Numbered from the stretch's first letter, positions 15,684-24,795 are shown. The stretch: 64,000 nt of DNA from UBA4971 sp029551185 (GCA_035593725.1 DAOSZN010000010.1:11174-75173); one strand, 5' to 3'. The notes: a model not told the origin generated them from the sequence alone. A program made the numbers and translations.

Positions 15684-17660
15684 ATGTTACCCATGCTGAA
15701 TATTGAAGAGAAGCTATTACTCCGTGCCAGCTGGAAAGATTTCATAGAACATGGAAAATCACCGGTGGACGTAGATCCGGTGATAGCTGCATCATGGCAG
15801 CGCAGCATGGATTGGAAGGTTGACCCTTTCCTTTCAGGAAACTGTCGCATACTGACTAAATCCGAACTTTCCGAAAGACTTGCGGATAACAAGAAAATCC
15901 TGGATATCGCGAAGCCTTACATGAGTGATATGCATCAGGCTTTACGCGGGCTTGGGTATATGCTTTTTCTCACTGATACTGAGGGCTGGGTTCTTCATGC
16001 TGTCGGTGATAAAGAGATAATGGATGACTTCCACGAAACACTCGACTTTCAGTTAGGTGTCAGCTGGCATGAAAGTGTAGTTGGCACTACTGCAGTGGGA
16101 ATCGCCTTGCACCATTGTCAACCTGTGCCTTTCATCGCTGAGGAGAAGTACTGCCTGATTCTCAAAGACCGGGCATGTGCAGCAGTGCCTATTAAAGACG
16201 CGAACTCAGGCGCAATCGCAGTTCTTGGTCTGGCGACTAACCTTCACAAAGTGGTTAGAATGGACAATACGGTCTTTGCGTTGCTTTGCGCAGCGCAAGC
16301 GGCTATCGAAAATAAGTTGCAACTGCTTCATTCCAAGGAGACGCTGCAGGTTATCGACAGCAGGTACCGGAAGGTTTTCGAATCTGTATCTGACGCTATT
16401 GTTATAGTTGACTGCAATGGTATTGTGAGCAGCATTAACAGCAAGGCAGCAGAAATCCTGTCTGTTGATCCTGGCAAGGTTGTTAATCGTCCGGCAGCTG
16501 ATATCTTAGGCTGCAACCCAATACTGCTTGAGACCGGCACAGTGTTTTCCAAGCCTGCTTTATCTCCCCATGCTCCAAAACTTCATATAGAGAGCTTCTC
16601 CATTCCAGATCCCGGAGGCAGCAGGGAAGGATCTGTGGTAGTTGTCAGAAAACCTGACATCCTTGCTGACAATGGTGCTAAGGGTCTGAATAAAGCCTTT
16701 TATACGTTCGATGACATAATCGGAGAAAGCCGGGAGATTTGCGAGATCAAACAGATGCTGTCCAAAGCTGCGAAGGAATCTTGTCCTGTCATGATTAGCG
16801 GAGAGACGGGAACAGGTAAGGAGCTTTTTGCTCATGCCGTTCATAACGCCGGTCCAAGAGCTGAAGGCCCGTTCATTGCCATTAACTGCGGCGCCATACC
16901 CCGAGAATTGATTGAGAGTGAGTTGTTCGGTTATGAAGAAGGGGCTTTCACCGGGGCTCGCAAAGGTGGCCATAAGGGCAAGTTCGAGCAGGCAAGCGGA
17001 GGCACTCTTTTCCTTGATGAAATTGCCGACATGCCTATAGATACGCAAGTCAGCCTCCTTCGGGTCCTGGAGGAAAAACGAGTGACAAGAATTGGTTCAC
17101 ATGAGAGCATTCCCGTAGATGTCAGGATCATCTCTGCCACGAACAGAGATCCCGGGGATGAGGTGAAGAAAGGCAATATAAGAGAGGACTTGTTTTGGAG
17201 GCTCAATGTCATAAGCGTACGCTTGCCGTCCTTGGCAGAGCGGAAGGAAGATATTCCTCTCGTAATCGAGGATTTTCTGAAGAAACATTCGAGCTCCCGC
17301 GGGATTTCCTATGCTCTGAGCAATGAAACCCGGGCTATATTAATGGAGCATAACTGGCCTGGAAACATTCGTGAGCTCAAGAATGTCATAGAAAGAAGTG
17401 TGGTGTTCGCCGAAGACGGCGTAATCCTCCCAAGACATCTTCCCCGGTATTTGCTGTCCGCATCCGGTAACACACAGTCCCATGGCTCGTTTTCATTGGA
17501 GGAGGCGGAGCGACAGGCTATAGTTCAAGCCCTCATGAAGAGCAAAGGTAACATTACCGAAGCAGCGGAGCTTTTAGGTATTGCCCGCAATACCCTTTAC
17601 AATAAGCTTCGTAAGTACAACATCGACTGTCCTAACACAGGGGATCCCAGAGCGTGTTGA
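15684..17660 (+). CDS. Sigma-54-dependent transcriptional activator (GAF-PAS-AAA+-Fis)
   Basis: A 658-residue AcoR-like enhancer-binding protein. The N-terminal sensory region resembles GAF (SWHESVVGTTAVGIALHH near 120), followed by a PAS domain (YRKVFESVSDAIVIVDCNG near 225). The AAA+ domain has Walker A GETGTGKE, the sigma-54 contact loop GAFTGA, and Walker B GGTLFLDEIADM. The C-terminus is a Fis-type HTH (NITEAAELLGIARNTLYNKL). ATG 15684 has AAGGGGAG upstream and is preferred to GTG 15660. A matching -24/-12 promoter lies just downstream at 17881, so the next operon is its likely target. Confidence 0.92.
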   Translation: MLPMLNIEEKLLLRASWKDFIEHGKSPVDVDPVIAASWQRSMDWKVDPFLSGNCRILTKSELSERLADNKKILDIAKPYMSDMHQALRGLGYMLFLTDTEGWVLHAVGDKEIMDDFHETLDFQLGVSWHESVVGTTAVGIALHHCQPVPFIAEEKYCLILKDRACAAVPIKDANSGAIAVLGLATNLHKVVRMDNTVFALLCAAQAAIENKLQLLHSKETLQVIDSRYRKVFESVSDAIVIVDCNGIVSSINSKAAEILSVDPGKVVNRPAADILGCNPILLETGTVFSKPALSPHAPKLHIESFSIPDPGGSREGSVVVVRKPDILADNGAKGLNKAFYTFDDIIGESREICEIKQMLSKAAKESCPVMISGETGTGKELFAHAVHNAGPRAEGPFIAINCGAIPRELIESELFGYEEGAFTGARKGGHKGKFEQASGGTLFLDEIADMPIDTQVSLLRVLEEKRVTRIGSHESIPVDVRIISATNRDPGDEVKKGNIREDLFWRLNVISVRLPSLAERKEDIPLVIEDFLKKHSSSRGISYALSNETRAILMEHNWPGNIRELKNVIERSVVFAEDGVILPRHLPRYLLSASGNTQSHGSFSLEEAERQAIVQALMKSKGNITEAAELLGIARNTLYNKLRKYNIDCPNTGDPRAC

Positions 17661-17685
17661 TAACCAAATTGTGGATCCCGGTGTT
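17634..17685 (+). terminator. Terminator-like inverted repeat after the activator gene
   Basis: AACAC..GGGATCC (17634-17647) pairs with GGATCCC..GTGTT (17673-17685), overlapping the end of the coding region. The loop is long (25 bases) and no T-run follows, so function is uncertain. Confidence 0.4.
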
Positions 17686-17880
17686 GCAGGTTTGGCCTCC
17701 CACCCGGATTTTTCCGGCTAATCCTGACACAGGTCACCCTTAGAGTGTCTTAAGAACTAACACACTGTTAGATTATTTAACAAAGGTTATTCCTTCATAG
17801 GAATTCGAAGAATGTTTCTCTTTTTGAATGAGCCCTGCCTTGTCAGCCTAAACAGTCCGTTTTGCATCTGCTGTCCACAC

Positions 17881-17897
17881 TTGGCATCGTTCTTGCA
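17881..17897 (+). promoter_or_regulatory. Sigma-54 (-24/-12) promoter
   Basis: TTGGCATCGTTCTTGCA matches the -24/-12 consensus (TGGCAC-N5-TTGC) with correct spacing and one substitution (T for C at the end of the -24 box). It lies 220 bases after the sigma-54 activator gene and 335 bases before the Lrp-like gene. Transcription would begin near 17909 and include the structured leader. Confidence 0.78.
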
Positions 17898-17948
17898 ATT
17901 ATAAACTGAAAGTGGACGCCATTACATGGCTATGATGCTTCTATGACG

Positions 17949-18208
17949 GCCATCGCGCATATATTGTGGCGTTATTATTCCGGGCGGCGTCCCCTGCGCA
18001 GGGCCATGGAGTCCTTATGGCGCCCATATAGTCGCAATCACAGCCGCGACTGTAGTATGGCAATATGGGATAAGCTATGTTTGAGCAGGCGACTACAGCT
18101 ATTGTGCCGGAGCTTGGGTTATCGTGGTATAGCCCAAGGCATGGCAGCAGGGGCTATCCGGTCATAACCTATGGCGGTAACTTGGGCTATCGAGCCATGA
18201 CTATGGCT
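17949..18208 (+). ncRNA. Strongly structured leader RNA of unknown class
   Basis: Between the sigma-54 promoter and the Lrp-like gene several stable hairpins follow one another. The first is GCCAT/GTGGC (17949-17970). A three-way junction follows, closed by GGGCG (17982) and CGCCC (18021), holding CCCTGCGCAGGG and CCAT/ATGG arms. Then come AGTCGC/GCGACT (18030-18051), a 9-bp stem TTGGGTTAT/ATAGCCCAA (18114-18137) and AGCCAT/ATGGCT (18193-18208). No RBS-preceded ORF fills the region and it matches no riboswitch I know. It may be a cis-regulatory RNA, or decayed coding sequence with CTATGGC-like repeats. Confidence 0.45.
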
Positions 18209-18231
18209 GTCACAAGAGAGGAGGGTTTTAC

Positions 18232-19461
18232 TTGGCAGAAAAGGCAAAGGCAGAGCCTACCTATATGTTGGGCACTGACGAGCAACAGCAGTGGATGCGG
18301 AAGTATAATTTCGCTCCAAGAGGAATCGGTTTATCTGAACCGGGTATTTGTGCGCTTGATGATCCCTTATTCGATGCATACAACATCGCCAAATCATCGT
18401 ATCAAATCTATCCGGACGTATTCAATGTCGATTATGTAGCCAAGGAAGTGGGAATCAAGAAGGAAGAAGTCATCGAACGCATGAGACGAATGTATGATGA
18501 CAGGTTGGTGATGTACGCTGCCACATCTAACGTGCAGGTGTTCGGGTTCGGGCTGTATTACTGGTTGGTTAAACTGAGAGAGGGCACCGGAGGCGCGGCA
18601 AAGCAGAAGCTGGCAGACTGGTACCAGGCTAAAGATGACATTTGCACAGGTTACGAGTTGAGAGGGGACTTTGATTTCTTTAACGGCAATCACATGCGTG
18701 TGTTGGATAACCTGCTTGCCGAGGTGATCGAGCCCTGGAAATTCAATCCGGAAGTGGAGTTTGTGCATCTTTGTCCTATCCGCCGCAATATTCGCGAATC
18801 TCATGTGAACATGTTTGACGCGCCGGACGATGGATTCAGAAAGCTCTACTGGGGTAACGGCCAGATCGAGTCCTTGGCGAAGATGCAAGACAAAATGGAT
18901 CTGGTTGACTTAAGGATTATTGAGGCCCTCAATATGAAGCGTTCTGCGGAAGAGATGTATGACTTCAAGAAACTTGCTGACATATCCGGACTCGACCCTG
19001 AGGCAATGAAAAAGGGCATAGTGGATATCATTGACACAAAGAAAATCCTGGCTCCTATTTTCTATCTTAACTGGGAAAAGCTTGGACTGACAAACCATAT
19101 CTTCGTTATCCGGGTGTTCCAAATCACGCCTGACTGCAGAAAAGCCCAAATTGCTGATGAGCTGTCGCATGTGCCGGAATTCAATACAGTCCTTGAATTC
19201 ACAGATTCATTCTATGATATCATGCTCTTTGCCTACAACGAGATATCAGACATAGACGCCTTGCGGAGACTTCTTGATAAGTATGAAGATATCGAGTACA
19301 TAAGGGAAGCTGACTCCTACAAGCAGTTCCGGCGGTGGGCATGCCGATTGGACGCGGAGAACGGATTCTGGGAAGAGACTGTAATGACTGACGATTTTCT
19401 GCAGGACTGGACGGAAAATCGGACATGCCCGACAACTTGCAGTGCAAAGGAGGGGAAATAG
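18232..19461 (+). CDS. Tandem Lrp/AsnC-like protein
   Basis: A 409-residue protein made of two Lrp/AsnC-like units. The second is clear: an HTH-like part (DLVDLRIIEALNMKRSAEEM near 225, then FKKLADISGLDPEAMKKGI) followed by a RAM-type ligand domain (NHIFVIRVFQITPDCRKAQ, then FNTVLEFTDSFYDIMLFAY). The first unit (residues 60-180) has a weaker HTH (DYVAKEVGIKKEEVIERM). The C-terminal about 35 residues include two Cys (CPTTC). The TTG start at 18232 follows AGAGAGGAGGG. It is co-transcribed with the acyl-CoA synthetase gene one base downstream, so it may sense the amino acid or acyl compound that this operon handles. Confidence 0.72.
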   Translation: MAEKAKAEPTYMLGTDEQQQWMRKYNFAPRGIGLSEPGICALDDPLFDAYNIAKSSYQIYPDVFNVDYVAKEVGIKKEEVIERMRRMYDDRLVMYAATSNVQVFGFGLYYWLVKLREGTGGAAKQKLADWYQAKDDICTGYELRGDFDFFNGNHMRVLDNLLAEVIEPWKFNPEVEFVHLCPIRRNIRESHVNMFDAPDDGFRKLYWGNGQIESLAKMQDKMDLVDLRIIEALNMKRSAEEMYDFKKLADISGLDPEAMKKGIVDIIDTKKILAPIFYLNWEKLGLTNHIFVIRVFQITPDCRKAQIADELSHVPEFNTVLEFTDSFYDIMLFAYNEISDIDALRRLLDKYEDIEYIREADSYKQFRRWACRLDAENGFWEETVMTDDFLQDWTENRTCPTTCSAKEGK

Positions 19462-19462
19462 A

Positions 19463-20893
19463 ATGAAAATAGATGCCCCTCGGAAATATGTGGTAGATAG
19501 CTTGCAGTACGCGTTGAACCCTTCGTCCATAGCTGTAGTGGGAGCTTCGCGTTATGACGCGAAAGTCGGTTACAAAGTCATAGAGGGACTCAGCAAGTGG
19601 GGCTATAAAGGTAAGATCTACCCTGTGAACCCTCGCGCTGACAAGGTCCATGGTTTGCCTGCATATAAGACTCTTTTGGATATTCCGGAACCTGTAGATC
19701 TCGTATTTGTAGCAGTGCCGGCATTCCTTGTGAAGATGGTATTGGAACAAGCAGTCGCCAAGAAGGCAAAAATGGCGGTTATCGCAACAAGCGCTTTCAA
19801 GGAGATCGGCCGTGGTGAGCTGCAGGATTCTCTGACAAACTATTGCAGAAAACATAAACTGCCTCTGATTGGACCGAATCTGGTCGGTATGGGAAGCCCT
19901 TATCTCAACTTCAACTGCGGATTCATTCCGTACCTACCTATTCCGGGTCCGGTGGCTATGATATCCCAGTCAGGAGCAAACCTTCTTGCCGCCCTTGGTA
20001 CGTCCAAGACACAGAACTTCGGGATGAGCTTTTTCATCGGGCTGGGCAACAAGGCTGACGTGGATTTCTCAGAGTTCATAATCTACGGTAAGAACGATCC
20101 TTACACGAAGTGTATTGCAACTTACATCGAAGGGCTGGATTCTCCTGAGGCATATATCAAGGCGTGCCGCGAGACAGTCCCGGAAAAGCCGGTGGTAGCG
20201 CTCAAAGTCGGCGGGTCAAAGATAGGCGTGAAAGCAGCGTTTGCGCATACCGCGTCAGAAAACATAGGGACGGACGATGCATACTATGACGATATCTTTG
20301 AGAAAGCGGGAGTCATCAGGGCCACAACCTGGCAGGAGTTCCTTGACGTAGCCCTTGCCCTCGGACAGCAGCCTCCTCTGAAAGGCGACAATGTTGTGAT
20401 GATAACCAACGGAGGCGGATCAGGGCTCTTGGCTTGCGATCACTTTGAGCGCATAGGTATGCCTCTACGGGAGCTCAAGGACATCTCCTTCATGTTAAGC
20501 ATGAAAATACGCGCGTACATGCCTATGTTCGGATCGCCCTTGAATCCGGTGGATATCTCAGGCACAGCGTCGCCTGTGCAGTACAAAGGTGCGTTGCACC
20601 AGGCAATGCGGGACAGCAATGTAGATGGAGTGCTGTGCTCCATTTGTCCGACAGCAGTTACTGATGTGCCTGCTGTAGTGGATATTGCCATTCAAATGCA
20701 CGAAACATATAAGTATCTGGGGAAGCCGTTCATTATGGAATGCCAGGGCGGGGCGGAGTGCCACGAGGCTATCATGAAGCTACGTGCACATGGAATACCT
20801 GCTTACCCCACAGCTGAGCAGTCAGTCAACGCCATGGTAGGCTTAAGGAAATACGGTAAGATACTGGAGAAACAAGGGGTAAACGTTGGATAA
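19463..20893 (+). CDS. ADP-forming acyl-CoA synthetase, alpha-type subunit
   Basis: A 476-residue protein matching the alpha subunit of acetate/acyl-CoA ligase (ADP-forming). The N-terminal CoA-binding Rossmann domain is clear (NPSSIAVVGASRYDAKVGYK, then GKIYPVNPRADKVHGLPAY). Two succinyl-CoA-ligase-like domains follow, with the catalytic histidine probably in AFAHTASENIGTD near residue 263. These enzymes make ATP from acyl-CoA made by 2-oxoacid oxidation. No ATP-grasp (beta) domain is fused and no beta subunit gene lies in the window. The ATG has AGGAGGGGAAA upstream. It is under the sigma-54 promoter with the Lrp-like gene. Confidence 0.85.
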   Translation: MKIDAPRKYVVDSLQYALNPSSIAVVGASRYDAKVGYKVIEGLSKWGYKGKIYPVNPRADKVHGLPAYKTLLDIPEPVDLVFVAVPAFLVKMVLEQAVAKKAKMAVIATSAFKEIGRGELQDSLTNYCRKHKLPLIGPNLVGMGSPYLNFNCGFIPYLPIPGPVAMISQSGANLLAALGTSKTQNFGMSFFIGLGNKADVDFSEFIIYGKNDPYTKCIATYIEGLDSPEAYIKACRETVPEKPVVALKVGGSKIGVKAAFAHTASENIGTDDAYYDDIFEKAGVIRATTWQEFLDVALALGQQPPLKGDNVVMITNGGGSGLLACDHFERIGMPLRELKDISFMLSMKIRAYMPMFGSPLNPVDISGTASPVQYKGALHQAMRDSNVDGVLCSICPTAVTDVPAVVDIAIQMHETYKYLGKPFIMECQGGAECHEAIMKLRAHGIPAYPTAEQSVNAMVGLRKYGKILEKQGVNVG

Positions 20894-20964
20894 CTGAAGA
20901 AGTCTGAAGCAACCCTCCGGCAACTGAGTGTGCTTTGAGCAGGCTTCAGGTTACGGAATGGTTA

Positions 20965-20999
20965 AAGATTAGGACGGCCCTTCTGGCCGCCCTAATCTT
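20965..20999. terminator. Strong terminator hairpin
   Basis: AAGATTAGG.CGGCC pairs with GGCCG.CCTAATCTT around CTTCT, a 14-bp stem with one mismatch, just after the synthetase gene. A T-run is weak on the + side; on the minus side the stem is followed by TTTAACC. Confidence 0.75.
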
Positions 21000-21319
21000 G
21001 CCCCGGTCCCACATTGCAGAGATTCGAACCCTCCAAGTTCCCGCTGTAACATCCCAAATTCTCTGCTCGATCCTGCAATCAGCAGTGTTCCCTGAATCTT
21101 CATCTGGAGGTATCTTTCCTGTCGCCCACACCTTCAAGCGCACACATCAGATCTCTTACTCTATTAGAAATCGATTTCATAGTTGGACACTAATGGATAC
21201 AAACATGAACAGAAACTGCACTTCAGTTTTGTACGATTCATGATAGTATGTTAGCAGTAATCTGAAATATGGTTATAAGCTGGGCTTATTATCCAAATGT
21301 GACTCGGGAAGGGTGTCCC
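21000..21319. other. Intergenic region with nested inverted repeats
   Basis: ATTGCAG (about 21013) pairs with CTGCAAT (about 21070), and GCAGAGA with TCTCTGC inside it. On the minus strand it contains GGTTCGAATC, like a tRNA T-loop, but no tRNA cloverleaf could be built. It may be a small structured RNA reading leftward into the 20965-20999 hairpin, or only chance repeats. No ORF with an RBS was found except the MFS gene that follows. Confidence 0.25.
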
Positions 21320-22639
21320 ATGGTGAACGACGCGAAAGACTCACGGCAAAGCACACGTTTCAGTCGATCAAACTCTCTTGAGCCGAATCGTAGATTATTG
21401 CGATTTTTCCCTGGTCTGCAAGGCAACGCGCGGGTTATGGTTATGATGGAGCCTATGTGGGCAATCCCCTATCTTTTTTTTTACACGTACTCAACCCTTT
21501 ATATGAGGGGTTTGGGGCTAACCGAACCACAGGTAGGCTTGACACTGTCAATTGCCAGTGCGTCCAGTATGATCATCGGACTTATCGGCGCTCCCATAGC
21601 AGATCGTCTTGGTCGCAAAAAGACTTGCACTGTCTTTGGACTAATCACGTGGAGTATCCCTACTCTTATCTGGGCGCTTGCGCGAGATTTTAGATACTTT
21701 GTGATAGCGGGAATCATAAACGGGTTTGTCGGGATAGTCTCTCCTTCTTACAATTGTCTGTTGATTGAAGATACTCCTCCGGAAAACAGACTCTCCGTTT
21801 TTGCTGCGCTTCAACTTGTATCGATGTTGCCTGGATTCTTCCTTCCGCTGTCAGGTGTCTTCGTCAGAAACATGGGTGTTGTCCCGGCGACCCGTATGTT
21901 CTATTTTGCTGCATGTATCATAATGACAGCATTTTTCTTGATCAGAAACCGCTATCTTACAGAATCTGACGTGGGTACAGAGCGCATAGCGGCAACTAAG
22001 GGTCACGATTTTAAGGATTCCTTGACAGGTTATGTTGAGGTACTGGAAAGGCTTCGCAAGAATCATGCTGCTCTCGTTATTCTTATAGTCAATAGTCTCG
22101 TTTTTCTCCGGGATTCAATAATCGCGTCAATGCAACAAATATACATAGTTGAGAATCTCAGAATCGACCCGGTTTATGTTGGTATATTGCCCGCAGTGTC
22201 CGCAGCTGCGCAGTTATTGGCGTTATTCTTCATCTTGACTCGCCCCAGGGACGATCGCACCGAAGGGAGATTGCTTCTTGTAGCTCTTAGTCTGCTGGTT
22301 TTAGGTGTCTTGGTCTTTCTCTTGACGCCGGAGGGATGCTTGGGTCTGGTTCTAATGAGCACTGTGTTAACTGCTTTAGGCTCTAGTTTGGCAAGTCCCA
22401 CATTGAGCACTGCTCTCAATAATGTGCTTGCAAATGAAGATCGTGTAAGGGTCTTGTCCTTGTCTATGGTTATTCAGAACCTAATGCGTATGGGAGGAAC
22501 CGCCAGTTCAGGCTTTCTCTACAAATCGCGGCCTGTAATACCATTTGAAGTGGCTTTAGGTCTTAGCATAGCTTGTCTGGTAATATATTTTATCTATCTT
22601 AGGAGGCAAGGAAACACTCAGGCTTCTTCAGACAACTGA
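21320..22639 (+). CDS. Major facilitator superfamily transporter
   Basis: A 439-residue transporter with about 12 membrane segments. The MFS loop 2-3 motif appears as APIADRLGRKKT near residue 90. The first 35 residues are soluble and basic (NDAKDSRQSTRFSRSNSLEP). The ATG at 21320 with GGAAGGG upstream is preferred to 21269. The substrate is unknown; it opens the 21-43 kb catabolic island. The 200-bp gap that follows (22640-22840) holds no supported feature. Confidence 0.85.
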   Translation: MVNDAKDSRQSTRFSRSNSLEPNRRLLRFFPGLQGNARVMVMMEPMWAIPYLFFYTYSTLYMRGLGLTEPQVGLTLSIASASSMIIGLIGAPIADRLGRKKTCTVFGLITWSIPTLIWALARDFRYFVIAGIINGFVGIVSPSYNCLLIEDTPPENRLSVFAALQLVSMLPGFFLPLSGVFVRNMGVVPATRMFYFAACIIMTAFFLIRNRYLTESDVGTERIAATKGHDFKDSLTGYVEVLERLRKNHAALVILIVNSLVFLRDSIIASMQQIYIVENLRIDPVYVGILPAVSAAAQLLALFFILTRPRDDRTEGRLLLVALSLLVLGVLVFLLTPEGCLGLVLMSTVLTALGSSLASPTLSTALNNVLANEDRVRVLSLSMVIQNLMRMGGTASSGFLYKSRPVIPFEVALGLSIACLVIYFIYLRRQGNTQASSDN

Positions 22640-22840
22640 ACCTGTATGATTCTGTACTTCCTTAACAGAGGATAGACCGTCAAAAATTTGGCAGAAATGA
22701 AACACAATAGTCCAATGCCTAAAACAAAAGTCCAAAGGATATGCAATCCAGATGACGAAAATCTTTGATGCGCGCATGTTTCGCTGGCGGAATCAAAGGT
22801 CAAAATACCGAAAAATAATAGCTGAAAGGTGGGATCTATC

Positions 22841-24748
22841 ATGGATATGAAGCGTACAGCTCGTTTGCTCCTTTGTGTGATGCTTCTGACGTCCTATTCG
22901 GTTACACTGTGTGCAGCGCCTAAGGTATATGATGAGGCGCCTATGCTGGCAAAGCTGGTTAAGGATGGAAAGCTTCCACCTGTAGAGAAGAGATTGCCTG
23001 AAGCTCCTTTAGTTGTGCAACCGCTCAGTGAAATCGGCACCTATGGTGGAACTTGGAGAACTGCAGGAGGGGATATGCTTCCCCTGATGATTCCGACTTA
23101 CGACCCGCTTATTCGTTGGGACGACCCAATGATGCGGGGTGAAGAGGGCGTAGCTACGATTATTCCCAATGTGGCTACGAAATGGGAAGTCTCATCGGAT
23201 AAAAAGACTTATACTTTCCATTTGAGGAAGGGAATCAAGTGGTCAGATGGGCATCCTTTTACTGCAGACGACATCGTATTCTGGTACAAAGATGTTATCG
23301 CAAATGATAACCTTACGCCGGTAAAACCTGATTGGCTGGGGCTTGACGGAAAGCTGTGCAAAGTTGAGAAAGTAGACGACTACACAGTAAGGTTCATTCT
23401 TCCCCAATCACTTGGCCTATTCCTCGAAGCGGTGGCGAGTGTAAGCGGACAGCAGATAGTGAGATACCCGAAACACTACCTCATGCAATACCATCCTAAT
23501 TACGTGTCTGACCAAGAACTGGAGAAATTGCTTAAGAAAGAGAAGGCAGATACCTGGTATCAGCTCTTCCTGGCAAAAGCCGATATGTATGCAAATCCCG
23601 ATCTGCCTGTTCTTACCGCTTGGAAGCTTACCACACCCGCAGGCTCTCAGAGACACATTATGGAGCGGAATCCTTATTATTGGAAAGTAGACCCTAAGGG
23701 CAATCAACTGCCTTACATTGATCGGATTCTTGGGGAGCCCATGGTTGATTCATCTGTTGTGCTTATGAAAGCAATATCAGGGGAGATTGACTGGCAGTAT
23801 TACGAAGTTGGTTCTTCTGTAGACTATCCTGTGCTTATGGAGAATCGCAGTAAGGGCGATTACCAAGTCATGAAGAATATCCCTGTGGACGGCCTCGCAT
23901 CTGTCGCGCTGTTTGTGAATGCCAATGTTCAAAACCCTGACCTTCGACCGCTTTTTGAAAACAAGAAATTCAGACTCGCTCTCTCTGTAGCCCTAGACAG
24001 AGATGAGATGAATGAATACATCTATATGGGGCTTGCGGAGCCTGCCTCAATATGCTTGATGAAAAGCTCGCCGTATTACTCCCCGGGACAAGAAGAGTAT
24101 GGGAAAGAATCCATCACGTATAACCCCGAGAAAGCCAATCAGCTTCTTGATGAGATAGGGTTGAAAAAAGGCAAAGACGGGTTAAGGGTTCTTCCTGACG
24201 GCAAACCGTTTTCATTGACCATATCTCATGCAGGCTTTGCCGATGATATACTGCAGATTATTGAGAATCGCCTAAGAGAAATCGGGATTAATGCGGTCAC
24301 GAAATATGAAGGAATAGAACTCTTTATCAAACGCGGACAAGCCGGACTGCATGAGATTGAATTAGTGAATCTAATGGGCGGATTTAATCCCTTCTTAGAT
24401 CCACAGCTTTTCCCTGTAGGATTCTGGAGTTTCCGATGGGCGCCACTATATACCACGTGGCACCAAACACACGGCGCTTCCGGTGAGGAACCGAAGGGTG
24501 ATATTAAGAGATTGCTGGAGATCTATGATCAGGGACTGAGGACCGGGGATTTGGAGCGTAGACGTCAGCTCATAGATGAAGTCCTCAGAATCCACAATGA
24601 TAATCTCTGGATAATCGGTATACTCACCTATCCCGGAGACAATATGGTCATTAGGAATAATGTAGGCAATGTGTCTCCAGTCGGCGGCAGAACCAATGAC
24701 TATTGGATTGGACCCGTCTATCCGGAGCAGTTGTTCTTCAAGAAATAA
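22841..24748 (+). CDS. Family 5 extracellular solute-binding protein (oligopeptide-type ABC importer)
   Basis: A 635-residue secreted binding protein. A Sec signal peptide (basic MDMKRTARLLL, hydrophobic core, then CAA) is followed by the SBP_bac_5 pattern: YDPLIRWDD, KKTYTFHLRKGIKWSDGHPF near residue 125 and DDIVFWYKD. The length and the extra N-terminal segment fit the long subgroup often linked to plant or amino-sugar oligosaccharides rather than peptides. ATG 22841 has GAAAGGTGGG upstream. Matching permeases and ATPases lie at 33.5-37.8 kb; the DppC-like permease with a large insert belongs to the same subgroup. Confidence 0.88.
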   Translation: MDMKRTARLLLCVMLLTSYSVTLCAAPKVYDEAPMLAKLVKDGKLPPVEKRLPEAPLVVQPLSEIGTYGGTWRTAGGDMLPLMIPTYDPLIRWDDPMMRGEEGVATIIPNVATKWEVSSDKKTYTFHLRKGIKWSDGHPFTADDIVFWYKDVIANDNLTPVKPDWLGLDGKLCKVEKVDDYTVRFILPQSLGLFLEAVASVSGQQIVRYPKHYLMQYHPNYVSDQELEKLLKKEKADTWYQLFLAKADMYANPDLPVLTAWKLTTPAGSQRHIMERNPYYWKVDPKGNQLPYIDRILGEPMVDSSVVLMKAISGEIDWQYYEVGSSVDYPVLMENRSKGDYQVMKNIPVDGLASVALFVNANVQNPDLRPLFENKKFRLALSVALDRDEMNEYIYMGLAEPASICLMKSSPYYSPGQEEYGKESITYNPEKANQLLDEIGLKKGKDGLRVLPDGKPFSLTISHAGFADDILQIIENRLREIGINAVTKYEGIELFIKRGQAGLHEIELVNLMGGFNPFLDPQLFPVGFWSFRWAPLYTTWHQTHGASGEEPKGDIKRLLEIYDQGLRTGDLERRRQLIDEVLRIHNDNLWIIGILTYPGDNMVIRNNVGNVSPVGGRTNDYWIGPVYPEQLFFKK

Positions 24749-24761
24749 GAAATTAGCAAAA

Positions 24762-24795
24762 TCAGGCGCGGAATGACATATGCTTCCGCGCCTGA
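24762..24795. terminator. Perfect 12-bp hairpin after the binding protein gene
   Basis: TCAGGCGCGGAA (24762-24773) and TTCCGCGCCTGA (24784-24795) around a 10-base loop, lying between the binding protein and nitrilase genes. Without a T-run it probably acts as an attenuator or 3' stabiliser, allowing high binding-protein mRNA levels. Confidence 0.65.

Noticed and set aside
21020..21110. tRNA on the minus strand suggested by GGTTCGAATC
   Set aside because: The T stem would have a G/G mismatch and a wobble, and no acceptor, D or anticodon arms could be paired.
22618..22842. 74-codon minus-strand frame with a hydrophobic stretch
   Set aside because: No RBS upstream of its ATG, overlaps the ends of both neighbouring genes, and composition is explained by an AT-rich spacer.
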